DNA of 64,000 nucleotides from Vibrio sp. SNU_ST1 (GTDB taxonomy: Bacteria; Pseudomonadota; Gammaproteobacteria; Enterobacterales; Vibrionaceae), in assembly GCF_030563405.1 (NCBI RefSeq), contig NZ_CP130748.1, positions 1,612,001-1,676,000 of the forward strand, in the 5' to 3' direction. The notes below the pieces were generated by a model. It made no database searches, was not told the origin of the DNA, and saw only the letters and a program-made list of their open reading frames with translations. Positions 37,074 through 47,361 of this stretch are shown piece after piece. Positions within the stretch are counted from its first letter, which is position 1, and the number at the start of each line of letters is the position of its first letter. A program made the position numbers and the translations under genes.

Positions 37074-38174
37074 ATGAATAACCAGTTAACGAAGCATCGC
37101 AAAAAGATCATACACGTTGTTCAGCACCTTGCTCCGGGGGGCTTAGAAACCCTGACGTTAGATTTGCTACGCCTTGCTAAACCAACAGATCAAGTGTTGA
37201 TTGTCAGTTTAGAAGGCACAAAACAAGAATCGATCAGAAATTGGCCCAAATTGGAGCAGTACCACAATCAAATCGTCTTTTTAGATAAAGCTCCAGGCGT
37301 ACAATTCGATATCATCATAAAGCTAATTAAAGCATTTAATGGGATTCGACCTGATGTTGTTCATACCCACCACATTGGACCGCTACTTTACGCTGGCTAT
37401 GCCGCTCGCATAACCGGTGTTCCAACTCGAATTCATACCGAGCATGATGCATGGCACTTAAACAACAAAAAGCGTCGTCGCCTACAAGCCCTTGCGCTAA
37501 AGGCCGCTCAGCCAACGTTAGTTGCGGATGCAACGCGTGTTTACAACCAATTACGCGGTGCTTTTTCATATAAAAACATCATCACGATTAAAAACGGTGT
37601 GGATTGTGAAAAGTTCAAGCCAATGTCAAAAGAGAAGGCTAAAGCGAAACTCAACTTACCAACCGACAAACACATCATCGGGTGTGCTGGTCGCTTGGAG
37701 CACGTAAAAGGTCAAGACCAACTGATTAAGGCACTTACCCTACTTCCTACTAACACCATTGTTGCACTGGCGGGTGATGGTTCGCAACGCAAGCAACTAG
37801 AGCAACTGGCTAACCGCTTGAACCTTAATAACCGTGTAATCTTCCTAGGTCTCGTTGAAGACATGACAACGTTTTATGGTTCGCTAGATACTTTCTGCCT
37901 ACCTTCTCGCCACGAAGGACTACCACTTTCAACACTAGAAGCCCAAGCGTGTAATATTCCAACGGTCGCGATGAACGTCGGGGCGGTTGATGAAACCTTA
38001 TGTCCAATCAGTGGCACGCTCGTCAAAAAAGGCAATATTATCGAGCTAGCCAACGCTCTGCTAAAAATACAACACCAATGCTTTTCATCCCCTCGAAATT
38101 ACGTACTAGAAAACTTCGACATTGTAAAAATGGTTGCGTCTTATAATGATATCTCAGAAGGAGCTTACGCATGA
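37074..38174 (+). CDS. sypP: Glycosyltransferase family 4, SypP-like
   Basis: A 366-residue GT-B glycosyltransferase. The acceptor-domain start is HVVQHLAPGGLETLTLDLLR, followed by DVVHTHHIGPLLYAGYAA, IKNGVDCEKFKP and HIIGCAGRLEHVKGQDQLIK (about 201-220), and the GT4 motif PSRHEGLPLSTLEAQACNIP (about 280-299). First gene after the third sigma-54 promoter. Its stop overlaps the next gene by 4 bases. Confidence 0.88.
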   Translation: MNNQLTKHRKKIIHVVQHLAPGGLETLTLDLLRLAKPTDQVLIVSLEGTKQESIRNWPKLEQYHNQIVFLDKAPGVQFDIIIKLIKAFNGIRPDVVHTHHIGPLLYAGYAARITGVPTRIHTEHDAWHLNNKKRRRLQALALKAAQPTLVADATRVYNQLRGAFSYKNIITIKNGVDCEKFKPMSKEKAKAKLNLPTDKHIIGCAGRLEHVKGQDQLIKALTLLPTNTIVALAGDGSQRKQLEQLANRLNLNNRVIFLGLVEDMTTFYGSLDTFCLPSRHEGLPLSTLEAQACNIPTVAMNVGAVDETLCPISGTLVKKGNIIELANALLKIQHQCFSSPRNYVLENFDIVKMVASYNDISEGAYA

Positions 38175-39358
38175 TCGACTGGCTGCTAGCGGGACTTTGC
38201 TTATTTTCCGGAGCTCTGATTGTCTACCATCACGCTGTTTATCCTCTGCTACTGCGTTGGTACTCTAAAAGCCACCCTGCGCGTGAAATAGAAGAGAGTC
38301 ATCGTTGCTACAAGGATGAACAACAGGATTGCATACTGCCAACCATTTCTATTCTTGTGCCCGCATTTAACGAAGAACAATGGATCGCAGATAAAATTCG
38401 TAACCTTGCGTCATTAGATTTTCCAAAAAAGAAACTGCAGGTAATTATTGCATGCGACGGTTGTACTGATAACACAGTAGAAATCGCCCAAATGGCAATT
38501 CAAGAAGCGATGTGCAGTGATATCCACTTTGAGATACATGACCATAAAGTAAACCGAGGTAAAGTTGCGGTTATCAATGACGAAGTGACACATATTACTA
38601 ATGAGATTACAGCACTGAGTGATGTCTCGGCTCTTATTTCATTGGATGCATTACTCATTGCTGCGGCTCATTTTGAAAGTGACAAGGTTGGCGTAGTCAA
38701 CGCAACGTATCAACTTTGCCCGACAGGTAATGAAGGTGAAAATACATATTGGCAGTATCAAACCGCAATTAAAGAATCAGAGGCTTCATTGGGGTCAAGC
38801 TTAGGCTCTCATGGCGCGTTCTACTTGTTTAGAACACACCTGTTTGAACCGCTTCCCTTTAACACCATCAACGATGACTTCATCTTGCCTATGCAAATCG
38901 TTAAACAGGGCTACATCGCCGAATACGAAACCAAAATGGTGGCATTAGAACTCGAAGAATCGAACCTACAAACCGACTTCAAAAGAAGGCTTCGTATTTC
39001 AGCAGGCAACATGCAACAAGCAATTCGATTGTTTGGCTTATTCAGCCCTAGGTTCAGAGGTATAGCATTTGCATTCTTCTCTGGGAAAGGGCTGCGCCTA
39101 CTCACTCCATATTTAATGATTGTGTGCTTAGTGTGCTCAATCCTGCTTAGCCACTACCTGGTATTTAAGGGCTTACTTGTGGCACAAATTTCCATTTACA
39201 TCATTGCCGTACTTGGCTGCATATTACCAAAACGTCTTGTGAACAAACCGATTTCATTAATCTCATATTTGATAGTTGGACATTACGCCAACTTCATTGG
39301 TGGCATTCGTTACCTAATCGGACTAGAAAACTCACCTTGGGCACGAGCGAATCATTAA
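38171..39358 (+). CDS. sypQ: Membrane-bound glycosyltransferase family 2, SypQ-like
   Basis: A 395-residue GT2 enzyme (GT-A fold). It has an N-terminal helix (about 3-23), then the nucleotide-sugar motif PTISILVPAFNEEQW (about 57-71), a VIIACDGCTDNT motif, ALISLDALL in the DxD position, and FNTINDDFILPMQIVKQGY (about 231-249) as the catalytic ED/QxxRW-like region. Three C-terminal helices follow (about 315-385). The DxD-like site reads SLDAL, so the second Asp is not obvious. It works with the SypP-type and SypR-type enzymes encoded on either side. Confidence 0.85.
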   Translation: MIDWLLAGLCLFSGALIVYHHAVYPLLLRWYSKSHPAREIEESHRCYKDEQQDCILPTISILVPAFNEEQWIADKIRNLASLDFPKKKLQVIIACDGCTDNTVEIAQMAIQEAMCSDIHFEIHDHKVNRGKVAVINDEVTHITNEITALSDVSALISLDALLIAAAHFESDKVGVVNATYQLCPTGNEGENTYWQYQTAIKESEASLGSSLGSHGAFYLFRTHLFEPLPFNTINDDFILPMQIVKQGYIAEYETKMVALELEESNLQTDFKRRLRISAGNMQQAIRLFGLFSPRFRGIAFAFFSGKGLRLLTPYLMIVCLVCSILLSHYLVFKGLLVAQISIYIIAVLGCILPKRLVNKPISLISYLIVGHYANFIGGIRYLIGLENSPWARANH

Positions 39359-39367
39359 GGACATATT

Positions 39368-40027
39368 ATGATGAATATTGAACAGCTATCTAGCCAAAAA
39401 CTATACCAATACAAAATTTCAAGAGCTAAACGTACGTTCGATTTCGTAAGTGCTCTGCTTGCTCTGATTCTCTTGGCTCCTGTATTTCCATTAATTGCGA
39501 TGGCGATTGCACTTACATCTCGTGGTCCTATTTTCTATCGTCAACTTCGTGTTGGTAAGTCAACACCAGAGAAAATGGAACTGTTTGAAATCATGAAGTT
39601 CCGTAGCATGTACGAAGATGCAGAAACTCGCTCTGGTGCAGTTTGGGCAACCGCGAATGATCCACGAATCACACCGATTGGCCGCTTCTTGAGAAAGACC
39701 CGACTTGATGAACTGCCACAACTGATCAATGTATTGAAAGGTGAAATGTCTCTTATTGGTCCACGTCCTGAACGCCCTACTTTTTACACTAAACTAGAGA
39801 ACGAAATCCCTTACTTTGCTGACCGTACATACGGCGTAATGCCTGGTATTACGGGACTTGCACAAGTGAATCAAGGGTACGATACCTGTATTGATGATGT
39901 ACGCCGTAAAGTTGGTTTTGACCACAGTTACGCACTGAGTCTATGTTCTGTGAAATCTTGGATTACTGCAGACCTCGCCATCATTTCTAAAACCATCATC
40001 GTGATGGTGGATGGACGTGGGCGATAG
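39368..40027 (+). CDS. sypR: Undecaprenyl-phosphate sugar-1-phosphate transferase, SypR-like
   Basis: A 219-residue bacterial sugar transferase of the WbaP/PglC type that starts repeat-unit synthesis by loading the first sugar-phosphate on undecaprenyl phosphate. It has the membrane hairpin RTFDFVSALLALILLAPVFP (about 19-38), FEIMKFRSMYEDAE (about 75-88), TPIGRFLRKTRLDELPQLIN and MSLIGPRPERP (about 127-137). AAGGA precedes the start. It is the last gene of the locus and is followed by a convergent chemoreceptor gene. Confidence 0.92.
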   Translation: MMNIEQLSSQKLYQYKISRAKRTFDFVSALLALILLAPVFPLIAMAIALTSRGPIFYRQLRVGKSTPEKMELFEIMKFRSMYEDAETRSGAVWATANDPRITPIGRFLRKTRLDELPQLINVLKGEMSLIGPRPERPTFYTKLENEIPYFADRTYGVMPGITGLAQVNQGYDTCIDDVRRKVGFDHSYALSLCSVKSWITADLAIISKTIIVMVDGRGR

Positions 40028-40098
40028 GTGGGACGTGTTCGCGGTGAAGGATGTTATTTTTTATAGTCTACTTTAAGATATTTGATTCTTGGATAGAA

Positions 40099-40134
40099 AG
40101 TGGCGACCAAATTACTTAACAATCGGTCGCCACT
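40099..40134. terminator. Hairpin between sypR and convergent chemoreceptor gene
   Basis: AGTGGCGACC (40099-40108) pairs perfectly with GGTCGCCACT (40125-40134). T-tracts are poor on both sides, so it may act as a bidirectional terminator with help or as an mRNA 3' end stabiliser. Confidence 0.6.
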
Positions 40135-40165
40135 CTTAATTCATACTGGAATGTTGATTTAGTAT

Positions 40166-41848
40166 CTAAAGCTTAAATTGACCAACAAGTTGGCTTAATT
40201 GCCCACCAGCCTGTTTAAGTTCATCCACAGCGGTACTTGATGTTTCACTCGATATAAGCAGTGAACTTACAATGTCACGTATAGTCACCAAGTTACGGTT
40301 TATCTCTTCCGTTACTGAGCTTTGCTCTGTTGCCGCAGTTGCTATATGGTCGGTCATTGCATTGATTGAGGCTACAGCGGTGCTAACATCATTTAAACCC
40401 GCAGAAATATCATTTGATGAAGTCACAACATCCTGACAAGTATTGCTACTTTCCCCCATCGAAGAGACCGCTTGCTCAACCAACTTATGAAGTTCATCAA
40501 GCATGGTCTTAATCTCTAACGTACTACCTTGAGTTCTACTTGCAAGGTTACGGACTTCATCTGCTACTACAGCAAAGCCTCGACCTTGTTCGCCTGCTCG
40601 TGCGGCTTCGATTGCTGCGTTTAGTGCTAGTAAGTTAGTTTGTTCTGCAATCTCGCCAATAACCTGTAACACACCATCTATCTTTTTAGACTGGTCGTGA
40701 AGTGAATTCATGTGTTGACTCGTGGTCACGACATTCTGTTCTAAAGAGCCAATAGATTGCGTCGATTTTTGCACAAGATTTTGTGCATTATGAGCGTCAT
40801 TGTTAGCTTCATTCGTAGCACTAGCCACTTGATGAGCACTTTGTGCCACTTCGTTTGCTGTACTACTCATCTCAGTAACAGCTGTCACCACCTGCTCTGT
40901 CTCGTGGTTGTGCTCTTGGAGTTGATTACTTAGGTGAACCGTTTGGCTACTTATTTGGTCAGTGGCCGTTGTAACATTACTTGTAGCTTTCGAAACATCA
41001 GTAATAATATTGTGGAGCTTGCCGACAAACTGGTTAAACGCTTTACCCAATTGTCCAATTTCATCTGTAGCCGATACATTAATTCGATGGGTAAGATCAC
41101 CTTCACCATTCGCAATGTCGATAAAGGTATTTAGCATATCTTTGATTGGGGCAATCATGCGTGAAGCAACATAAGACATGATCAGACAAGTTAGGGCTAC
41201 TAAAGTAAGCGCAGTAATGACAATTGTTGAAATTTGCGTTTCCATACGCTCACTGGCTTCTTGACGGTAAGCCTCTGTAGCCTTAGCAATGTCATCAATA
41301 TACAGCCCCGTACCTAAGAACCAACCCGTTCCAGAAATAGGAGCAGCGTACGCAATTTTTGGTTGAGGGACAGACGAGCCTGGTTTGTCGTAAATGTATT
41401 CAATGAAACCACCACCTCTTGTCGCCTGTTCATGTAAGCGAACCGTAATTTTGATGCCATTCGGGTCTTTTAAACCGCCGCCATCTTTACCTTCAAGTTG
41501 AGGCTTTAGACTGTGAACAATGTAGTGATCATTTTCGTCGAACACAAAGAAGTATCCGCTGCCATTAGAAAAACGCGCTTCTTTTAACGCGAACCTAACC
41601 GCTTCTTGCGCTTCTTGACCTGTACCAAAACGTCGAACAACATCTTCAACTACAGATTGAGCGATAGTAGCTGCATCTTCAATATTGTTCTTACGTTCAT
41701 CGGTTAAGACCGTTTGGTAGTCTTGAATTTCATATTCAAGAGCCGATAGTTGGGAGTTGATAACAATTACTAGAGTCACAATCGCAACCAACATCGCTGG
41801 TACGATTGCAGACAAAAGCATCTTCATTTTCATAGATAAATTATACAT
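40166..41848 (-). CDS. Methyl-accepting chemotaxis protein with single Cache domain
   Basis: A chemoreceptor of about 560 residues. It has TM1 at about 7-28 and a periplasmic sCache-type sensor (about 45-185) with [19 protein letters not shown] and [15 protein letters not shown]2 follows at about 207-228, then HAMP with GEGDLTHRI. The signalling tip is [19 protein letters not shown] and [15 protein letters not shown]. Such Cache receptors often sense small organic acids or amino acids. The longer frame from 41860 starts with TTG; I prefer ATG 41848, with ATG 41833 also possible. Confidence 0.93.
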   Translation of the reverse strand: MYNLSMKMKMLLSAIVPAMLVAIVTLVIVINSQLSALEYEIQDYQTVLTDERKNNIEDAATIAQSVVEDVVRRFGTGQEAQEAVRFALKEARFSNGSGYFFVFDENDHYIVHSLKPQLEGKDGGGLKDPNGIKITVRLHEQATRGGGFIEYIYDKPGSSVPQPKIAYAAPISGTGWFLGTGLYIDDIAKATEAYRQEASERMETQISTIVITALTLVALTCLIMSYVASRMIAPIKDMLNTFIDIANGEGDLTHRINVSATDEIGQLGKAFNQFVGKLHNIITDVSKATSNVTTATDQISSQTVHLSNQLQEHNHETEQVVTAVTEMSSTANEVAQSAHQVASATNEANNDAHNAQNLVQKSTQSIGSLEQNVVTTSQHMNSLHDQSKKIDGVLQVIGEIAEQTNLLALNAAIEAARAGEQGRGFAVVADEVRNLASRTQGSTLEIKTMLDELHKLVEQAVSSMGESSNTCQDVVTSSNDISAGLNDVSTAVASINAMTDHIATAATEQSSVTEEINRNLVTIRDIVSSLLISSETSSTAVDELKQAGGQLSQLVGQFKL

Positions 41849-42081
41849 AAGTAGTCTCAAACATTATATTTGCGAAGATATTACATCATGCATACTTTTA
41901 AATAAACGCCGTACTTATTGATTGTATCGATGAGGTGATTTCGTTTTTCATTAAGTCACCCGAGTACACATGTCTCATACACACCAATAGGTTATTAATC
42001 ACTCATTGTTTTTTCGATTTTATGTACTATTTAATATACGATAACTTTTGTCACCCAATACCCAAATTCGAAGCCAACCCT

Positions 42082-42960
42082 ATGAAAATCGAAGATCTTA
42101 AGTTGTTCACCACCGTTGTCGAACTGGGTAGTTTTACTGCCGCAGCCAATGCACTTGACCTTCCACGAGCTAACGTTAGCCGAAGAATTAACGACCTTGA
42201 GAAGGCTCTCGGCATTCAATTGTTCTTTAGAACCACTCGCAGCCTTTCCTTAACTAAATCTGGTGAGCTTTATTATAAAGAGCTGCTCAATGCGTTAAGT
42301 GCACTCGACAAAGCGAACCATATCGCCTCCAACCTATCAGAGGTTGCACACGGACAAGTTAAGATTGGCCTGTTGCCAGAAACCAGCGACATCATCCAAT
42401 CGACCCTGTTTAAATTCCAAGATATGTACCCAAAGATCGAGCTTGATATTCGTACTATCAGCAACGGTTTTGTTGATATGTACCGACAAGGGTTAGATCT
42501 CGCGATGCACGGAGGTACCTTGAGTAACGCTAACGTAGTGGCACGCAAAGTCATGGTTTTACAGCGTGTTTTTGTCGCTAGTCCTGAGTTTCTTGAGAAA
42601 GAAGGCACTCCTTCAAGCTTAAGAGAAATTACCAACTACCCGTTTGTTTGCTTTCGATGGCCAAGTGGTGACATCGACAAGCAATGGGACATCAAAGACC
42701 ACATCATCAAGGTCGAACCTTCGGTGGTCAGTGACAGTATCGGCTTCGTAATCGGTGGCGCGACACGTCACAGGGGTATCGCATTGCTGCCTGAACTCTT
42801 GGTACGACAACAACTCAAAGACGGAACCTTGATCAACCTGTTCCCTGACGTGAATCTTCAAAACGAAGAAGCGTGGCTACTCTACCCGGAACGCAAAGCA
42901 CTGAGCCATTCCGCTCAACTTTTGATTGATTTTTTATTACAAGAACTTCCAAATCTTTAA
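42082..42960 (+). CDS. LysR-family transcriptional regulator
   Basis: A 292-residue regulator. The N-terminal winged HTH starts MKIEDLKLFTTVVELGSFTA, with the recognition helix in LPRANVSRRINDLEKALG (about 27-44) and FFRTTRSLSLTKSG. A substrate-binding domain follows from about residue 90. I start at ATG 42082, where LysR homology begins; the frame is open for 49 more codons upstream. It lies 99 bases before a co-directional RND efflux operon and probably controls it. It belongs to the AaeR-like subgroup with one-letter-conserved PRANVSR. Confidence 0.9.
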   Translation: MKIEDLKLFTTVVELGSFTAAANALDLPRANVSRRINDLEKALGIQLFFRTTRSLSLTKSGELYYKELLNALSALDKANHIASNLSEVAHGQVKIGLLPETSDIIQSTLFKFQDMYPKIELDIRTISNGFVDMYRQGLDLAMHGGTLSNANVVARKVMVLQRVFVASPEFLEKEGTPSSLREITNYPFVCFRWPSGDIDKQWDIKDHIIKVEPSVVSDSIGFVIGGATRHRGIALLPELLVRQQLKDGTLINLFPDVNLQNEEAWLLYPERKALSHSAQLLIDFLLQELPNL

Positions 42961-43059
42961 TTATTGTAATGAATATCATGACAGTGTTTCGCGAATAGAC
43001 TAGATTATCTAAACAAAACTGAAAGATAGAATTGCTCCATAAACTGACAGGAGTAATCC

Positions 43060-44229
43060 ATGAAGCCTATTTCTCAACATTCGTCTATCTTTCAACAGAC
43101 ACCCATGTTTAAGCATTTACCTATTCTTAAACATACACCGAGTATTAAAGACACACCTCTCCTTAAATATACAGTACTCGCACTAAGCCTATCCTCTCTC
43201 TTTGGCTGTAATGACTCTGAGGCGACAATACCTCAAAAACAAACGCGACCGATTCAAGTTATCCAACTTGAGCCTCTTTATCATCAGATTGAAAAATCCT
43301 TTACGGGCAAATTGCAATCATCAGAAACGGCTGGCGTTGCGTTTCGTGTGCCTGGCACCATTCAAAACATGATGGTCTCAGTGGGTGATTCTGTTAAGAA
43401 GGGTCAACCATTAGCACAACTCGACCCACACGATTACCAAGTAGCGCTGGAAGAGTTACAAGCCCGCTCTCTTGAAGCAAAGTCTGCACATAAATTGGCT
43501 AATGCCGAGCTCGCTCGCGTGAAACAAGCCATTGCTGACAACGCGATTGCCGATGTTAATCTGGATCGTGCAATCAGCGGTTATGAAAGAAGTGAAGCGG
43601 CGGTTAAAGTGGTTGAACAGAACATACGTCGCGCAAAAGATTCGATTCGCTATACACAACTGCTTGCGCCATTCGACGGCGTAGTAGCGTCATCGAATTT
43701 CGATCAATTCGAACAAGTCCTGCCGGGCATTTCGGTTTTCACCATCCACAACCCCGAACAACTTGAAGTTAAAATCCAAGTCCCGGAAAACTTGATTCAT
43801 GAATTCAAACCGAACCAAACCGCTGTTATTAACTGGTACGGCTCTGAAGAAAAGCTGATCGGTTATTCCGCTGAGATTGCAACATCACCTCACCCTATTA
43901 AACAGACTTATGCGGTTACTTACCATGTAGAGTCAGCCGATAAATCTATATTGCCGGGCAAGGCAGTCACACTCACGACTCAGCTTGGCGAACCAACCAA
44001 CAATTTCTGCTTACCGTATTCAACGATCGTGAATCAATCGGGCATTGAACAAGTATTCACCATTCAAAATGAGCAAGCTCATGGCGTGACTGTGGATGTG
44101 GTTTCGATGTCTCAAAATACCGTGTGTGTTGAATCTGCGCTCAACGATGGCGATTTCGTCGTAGTGAGCGGTGCGCAGTACGTCACGGAAGGCCAACACT
44201 TCTCCGACATTAAAGTTAAGAGCCTGTAG
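43060..44229 (+). CDS. RND efflux periplasmic adaptor lipoprotein
   Basis: A 389-residue membrane fusion protein. The N-terminus is unusually long (about 50 residues, with repeated F/L-K-x-TP units such as MFKHLPILKHTP and SIKDTPLLKYT) before a hydrophobic run and the lipobox-like LFGC at about 47-50. Then follow the barrel-sandwich hybrid (GVAFRVPGTIQNMMVSVGDSVKKGQPLAQLDP, quoted in part), an alpha-hairpin (about 125-190) and the IRYTQLLAPFDGVVA return strand. It links the pump to the outer membrane channel. GACAGGAG precedes the ATG. Confidence 0.9.
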   Translation: MKPISQHSSIFQQTPMFKHLPILKHTPSIKDTPLLKYTVLALSLSSLFGCNDSEATIPQKQTRPIQVIQLEPLYHQIEKSFTGKLQSSETAGVAFRVPGTIQNMMVSVGDSVKKGQPLAQLDPHDYQVALEELQARSLEAKSAHKLANAELARVKQAIADNAIADVNLDRAISGYERSEAAVKVVEQNIRRAKDSIRYTQLLAPFDGVVASSNFDQFEQVLPGISVFTIHNPEQLEVKIQVPENLIHEFKPNQTAVINWYGSEEKLIGYSAEIATSPHPIKQTYAVTYHVESADKSILPGKAVTLTTQLGEPTNNFCLPYSTIVNQSGIEQVFTIQNEQAHGVTVDVVSMSQNTVCVESALNDGDFVVVSGAQYVTEGQHFSDIKVKSL

Positions 44230-44236
44230 GTAAATC

Positions 44237-47200
44237 ATGATGAATCTAGCTGATTTCGCGATAAAACAACGCACCTTCATCCTGTTTTTCACTGCATTGA
44301 GTGTCATCGCAGGCCTGTTTTCTTACTTTGATCTTGGCAAACTTGAAGATCCAAGTTTCACCATCAAAACGGCGGTTGTCGTAACACTCTACCCCGGTGC
44401 TTCTGCCGAAGAAGTGGAGCAACAAGTTACGGATACCGTTGAGACTAAACTGCAAGAGATGGGTTCACTGAACCGACTGCGTTCGTTGTCTCGTCCGGGC
44501 ATCTCAATGGTATTTGTTGACCTTAAAGAGTCTCTCAATTCAAAAGCACTGCCACAAGAGTGGGACTTATTGCGTCGTAAAGTGTCTGACATGAAGCTGT
44601 TACTGCCTTCGACGGCGCAGATCAGTGTCGTACAAGACGAGTTTTCTGAAGTCTACGGGATGCTTTTCTCTATCCACAGTAAGGATGCTTCGCCTGCTAA
44701 ACTAAGACGTTACGCAGAAGAGTTACAACGTCGGATCAAAACTGTCGATGGCATTAAGAAGATTGAATTACACGGTGTTCAGCCACGTGTTGTTCACATC
44801 GACATCCCAGATGAAAGATTGGCACAATACGGCCTATCTATCACACAAGTTTGGTCACAGCTTAATAGTCAGAACATGACCTTTGATGCGGGCAAATTTT
44901 CAGCAGGCTCTGAACGTATTCGCGTTCAACAGTCGAGTGAATTTGGTTCGTTAGACGACATCAAAAATCTGATGATCAAAGGTGGCGTAAGTGAATTAGG
45001 AACCAGCTTAATCCGTTTAGGCGACATCGCTGACGTCACAATGGGCTATCAAGAGCCAATGATGACAGAAAACCGCTACAACGGTGTACCTGCAGTCACA
45101 TTAGCAATGAGCCCAGTCACCGGCGTCAACGTGGTATCGCTTGGTGATGAAATCAATCAGATCGTCAGCGATTTCCAAGCGACGTTGCCATTAGGCGTTG
45201 ATATCGCGACGGTTGCTAATCAACCCGAAGAAGTTCAGAAATCGATCGACAACTTCGTAAGTAACTTACTAGAAAGTGTCGCGATTGTATTCATCGTCCT
45301 GTCGATATTCATGGGCCTAAAAAGTGCAACTATTGTTGGATCAAGCTTACTACTGACTATCTTGCTAACGCTTATCTACATGAACATCGCTTCAATTGAC
45401 CTACATCGAGTTTCGCTAGGTACCTTCATTCTTGCGCTTGGCATGTTGGTTGATAACGCCATTGTCATCACCGATATGATGATTGTGAAAATAAACAAAG
45501 GCATCGACCGAACCAAAGCCGCAATTGATTCTGTCAAAGAGACAGCAACACCACTCTTTGGCGCGACAGTTATCGCTATCATGGGTGCAAGCCCTGTTAT
45601 CTTCTCAAAAACGGATGCGGCTGAGTTCGCAAGCTCAGTATTCCTTATCATCGCGTCGTCACTGTTACTGTCTTGGCTAGTCGCAATGACCTTCACGGCC
45701 TTGATGTGTTGGTTCTTCATCAAGCCAAGCAAACAAGCTGACAACACAAAAGTAAGCTTATACCGTAAGAGCGTAAACTGGACGGTAGATAACCCACTCA
45801 AAGCAATGACGGGGCTTATTCCGCTGATCTTGGTAACAGCATTGGCTATCCCGAGCATTGCGGTTAACTTTATTCCACAAGCCGACAGACCCATCCTATT
45901 CCTAGATTATTGGCTACCAAATGGCGCCAAGGTTGAACAAACCTCAGAAGACATGAAGCGTATCGAACAATGGTTGTTAGAGCAGCCTGAAGTCAAAAGC
46001 ATTTCAACATACGTTGGCGCTGGTGCTCCACGCTTCTCAGTGACTATTGAGCCAGAACCGTTTGACCCTGCTTACGGTCAGATCTTGATTAACGCTACCG
46101 ATTTTCCATCACTCAGCCCGTTGATTGCGCGTGGTGACAAATGGTTAATGGAAGAGTTTCCGAATGCCGATCCTCGCTTTAGAAGCTTAAAACTGGCGAC
46201 TGCGGATAAGTTCAGTGTTGAAGCGCGTTTCTCGGGTCCTGACATCGAGGTGCTTCACGGCTTATCAGAGCAAGCGAAAGCTATCTTTGCTCTACACCCA
46301 GACACCAAATACGTGCGTGACGATTGGCGTCAAAAGAGCAAAGTACTAGAACCTGTTATTAATCAAGACAAGATGCGCCTTGCTGGTATTAACCGTGCGG
46401 ATATCGCATTCGCGATGAAACGTGCGTCAGAAGGCATGCCACTTGGTCGTATGAACTTAAACGATGAGTTGGTCACTATTCAACTACGTGGTACAGAGAG
46501 CTCGATTCAATCGCTAGAAACGCTGCCTGTTCGTTCTTTATTAGGTATTCACAGCGTTCCACTAGGCCAAGTGATCGATGGGTTTGAGCTTACCAGTGAA
46601 GAAACCATGATTTGGCGTCGTGACCGAGTAAAAACCATCACTGCGCAAGCTGGCGTTGGTCGCTACACTACACCAGCAGCAGTAAGAAACTCCGTTAAAG
46701 AGCAAATTGAGTCCATCCACCTTCCAGATGGTTATCACTTAGAATGGGGCGGCGAATATTACGACGAGCATAAAGCCGTCAGCGATATTCTTAAACAACT
46801 ACCTAAAGCGATGCTGTTAATGGTGATTATCCTAGTCGCGATGTTTAACGGCTTCAAACAGCCAGTGATCATCTTCACCACCCTACCGCTTGCCGCGACG
46901 GGCGCGACATTCAGCTTGTTACTGTTGGATAAACCATTCGGCTTCATGGCATTGATTGGCGCAGTAACGCTGACAGGTATGATCATCAAGAACGGCATCG
47001 TGTTGATGGACCAAATTGAGCTAGAACGGAAAAACGGTCACTCACTGTCTGATGCAATCAAAGAAGCGACCGTAAACCGTACTATGGCGATTTCAATGGG
47101 CGCACTCACCACTGCACTTGGCATGATCCCGCTGCTCAGTGATCTTCTGTTTGACCAGATGGCAGCAACCATTATCGGTGGATTGGCTGCGGCAACCGTG

Positions 47201-47359
47201 TTGTCTCTGTTTGTAATGCCAGCACTGTATAAGCTTTTCTATCGAACTGAAGAGAAGAAGTCAGTTTCAGAAGCCATTAAAGAAGCTGTAGTTGTGCTCG
47301 ATGCAACGCCTCAATCTACAAATAACGGTACTCAAACCTCATTCAACAAAGAGCAATAG
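44237..47359 (+). CDS. RND multidrug efflux permease
   Basis: A 1040-residue AcrB-type inner membrane pump with 12 helices and two large periplasmic loops. The proton-relay region of TM4 reads GMLVDNAIVITD, with a single Asp then Asn where AcrB has Asp-Asp. Other RND marks are YPGASAEEVEQQVTD, TRxTx-like loops and LTGMIIKNGIVLMDQIE in TM10-11. It sits 7 bases after the adaptor gene and 2 bases before the outer membrane gene. The substrate cannot be predicted. Confidence 0.93.
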   Translation: MMNLADFAIKQRTFILFFTALSVIAGLFSYFDLGKLEDPSFTIKTAVVVTLYPGASAEEVEQQVTDTVETKLQEMGSLNRLRSLSRPGISMVFVDLKESLNSKALPQEWDLLRRKVSDMKLLLPSTAQISVVQDEFSEVYGMLFSIHSKDASPAKLRRYAEELQRRIKTVDGIKKIELHGVQPRVVHIDIPDERLAQYGLSITQVWSQLNSQNMTFDAGKFSAGSERIRVQQSSEFGSLDDIKNLMIKGGVSELGTSLIRLGDIADVTMGYQEPMMTENRYNGVPAVTLAMSPVTGVNVVSLGDEINQIVSDFQATLPLGVDIATVANQPEEVQKSIDNFVSNLLESVAIVFIVLSIFMGLKSATIVGSSLLLTILLTLIYMNIASIDLHRVSLGTFILALGMLVDNAIVITDMMIVKINKGIDRTKAAIDSVKETATPLFGATVIAIMGASPVIFSKTDAAEFASSVFLIIASSLLLSWLVAMTFTALMCWFFIKPSKQADNTKVSLYRKSVNWTVDNPLKAMTGLIPLILVTALAIPSIAVNFIPQADRPILFLDYWLPNGAKVEQTSEDMKRIEQWLLEQPEVKSISTYVGAGAPRFSVTIEPEPFDPAYGQILINATDFPSLSPLIARGDKWLMEEFPNADPRFRSLKLATADKFSVEARFSGPDIEVLHGLSEQAKAIFALHPDTKYVRDDWRQKSKVLEPVINQDKMRLAGINRADIAFAMKRASEGMPLGRMNLNDELVTIQLRGTESSIQSLETLPVRSLLGIHSVPLGQVIDGFELTSEETMIWRRDRVKTITAQAGVGRYTTPAAVRNSVKEQIESIHLPDGYHLEWGGEYYDEHKAVSDILKQLPKAMLLMVIILVAMFNGFKQPVIIFTTLPLAATGATFSLLLLDKPFGFMALIGAVTLTGMIIKNGIVLMDQIELERKNGHSLSDAIKEATVNRTMAISMGALTTALGMIPLLSDLLFDQMAATIIGGLAAATVLSLFVMPALYKLFYRTEEKKSVSEAIKEAVVVLDATPQSTNNGTQTSFNKEQ

Positions 47360-47361
47360 AC

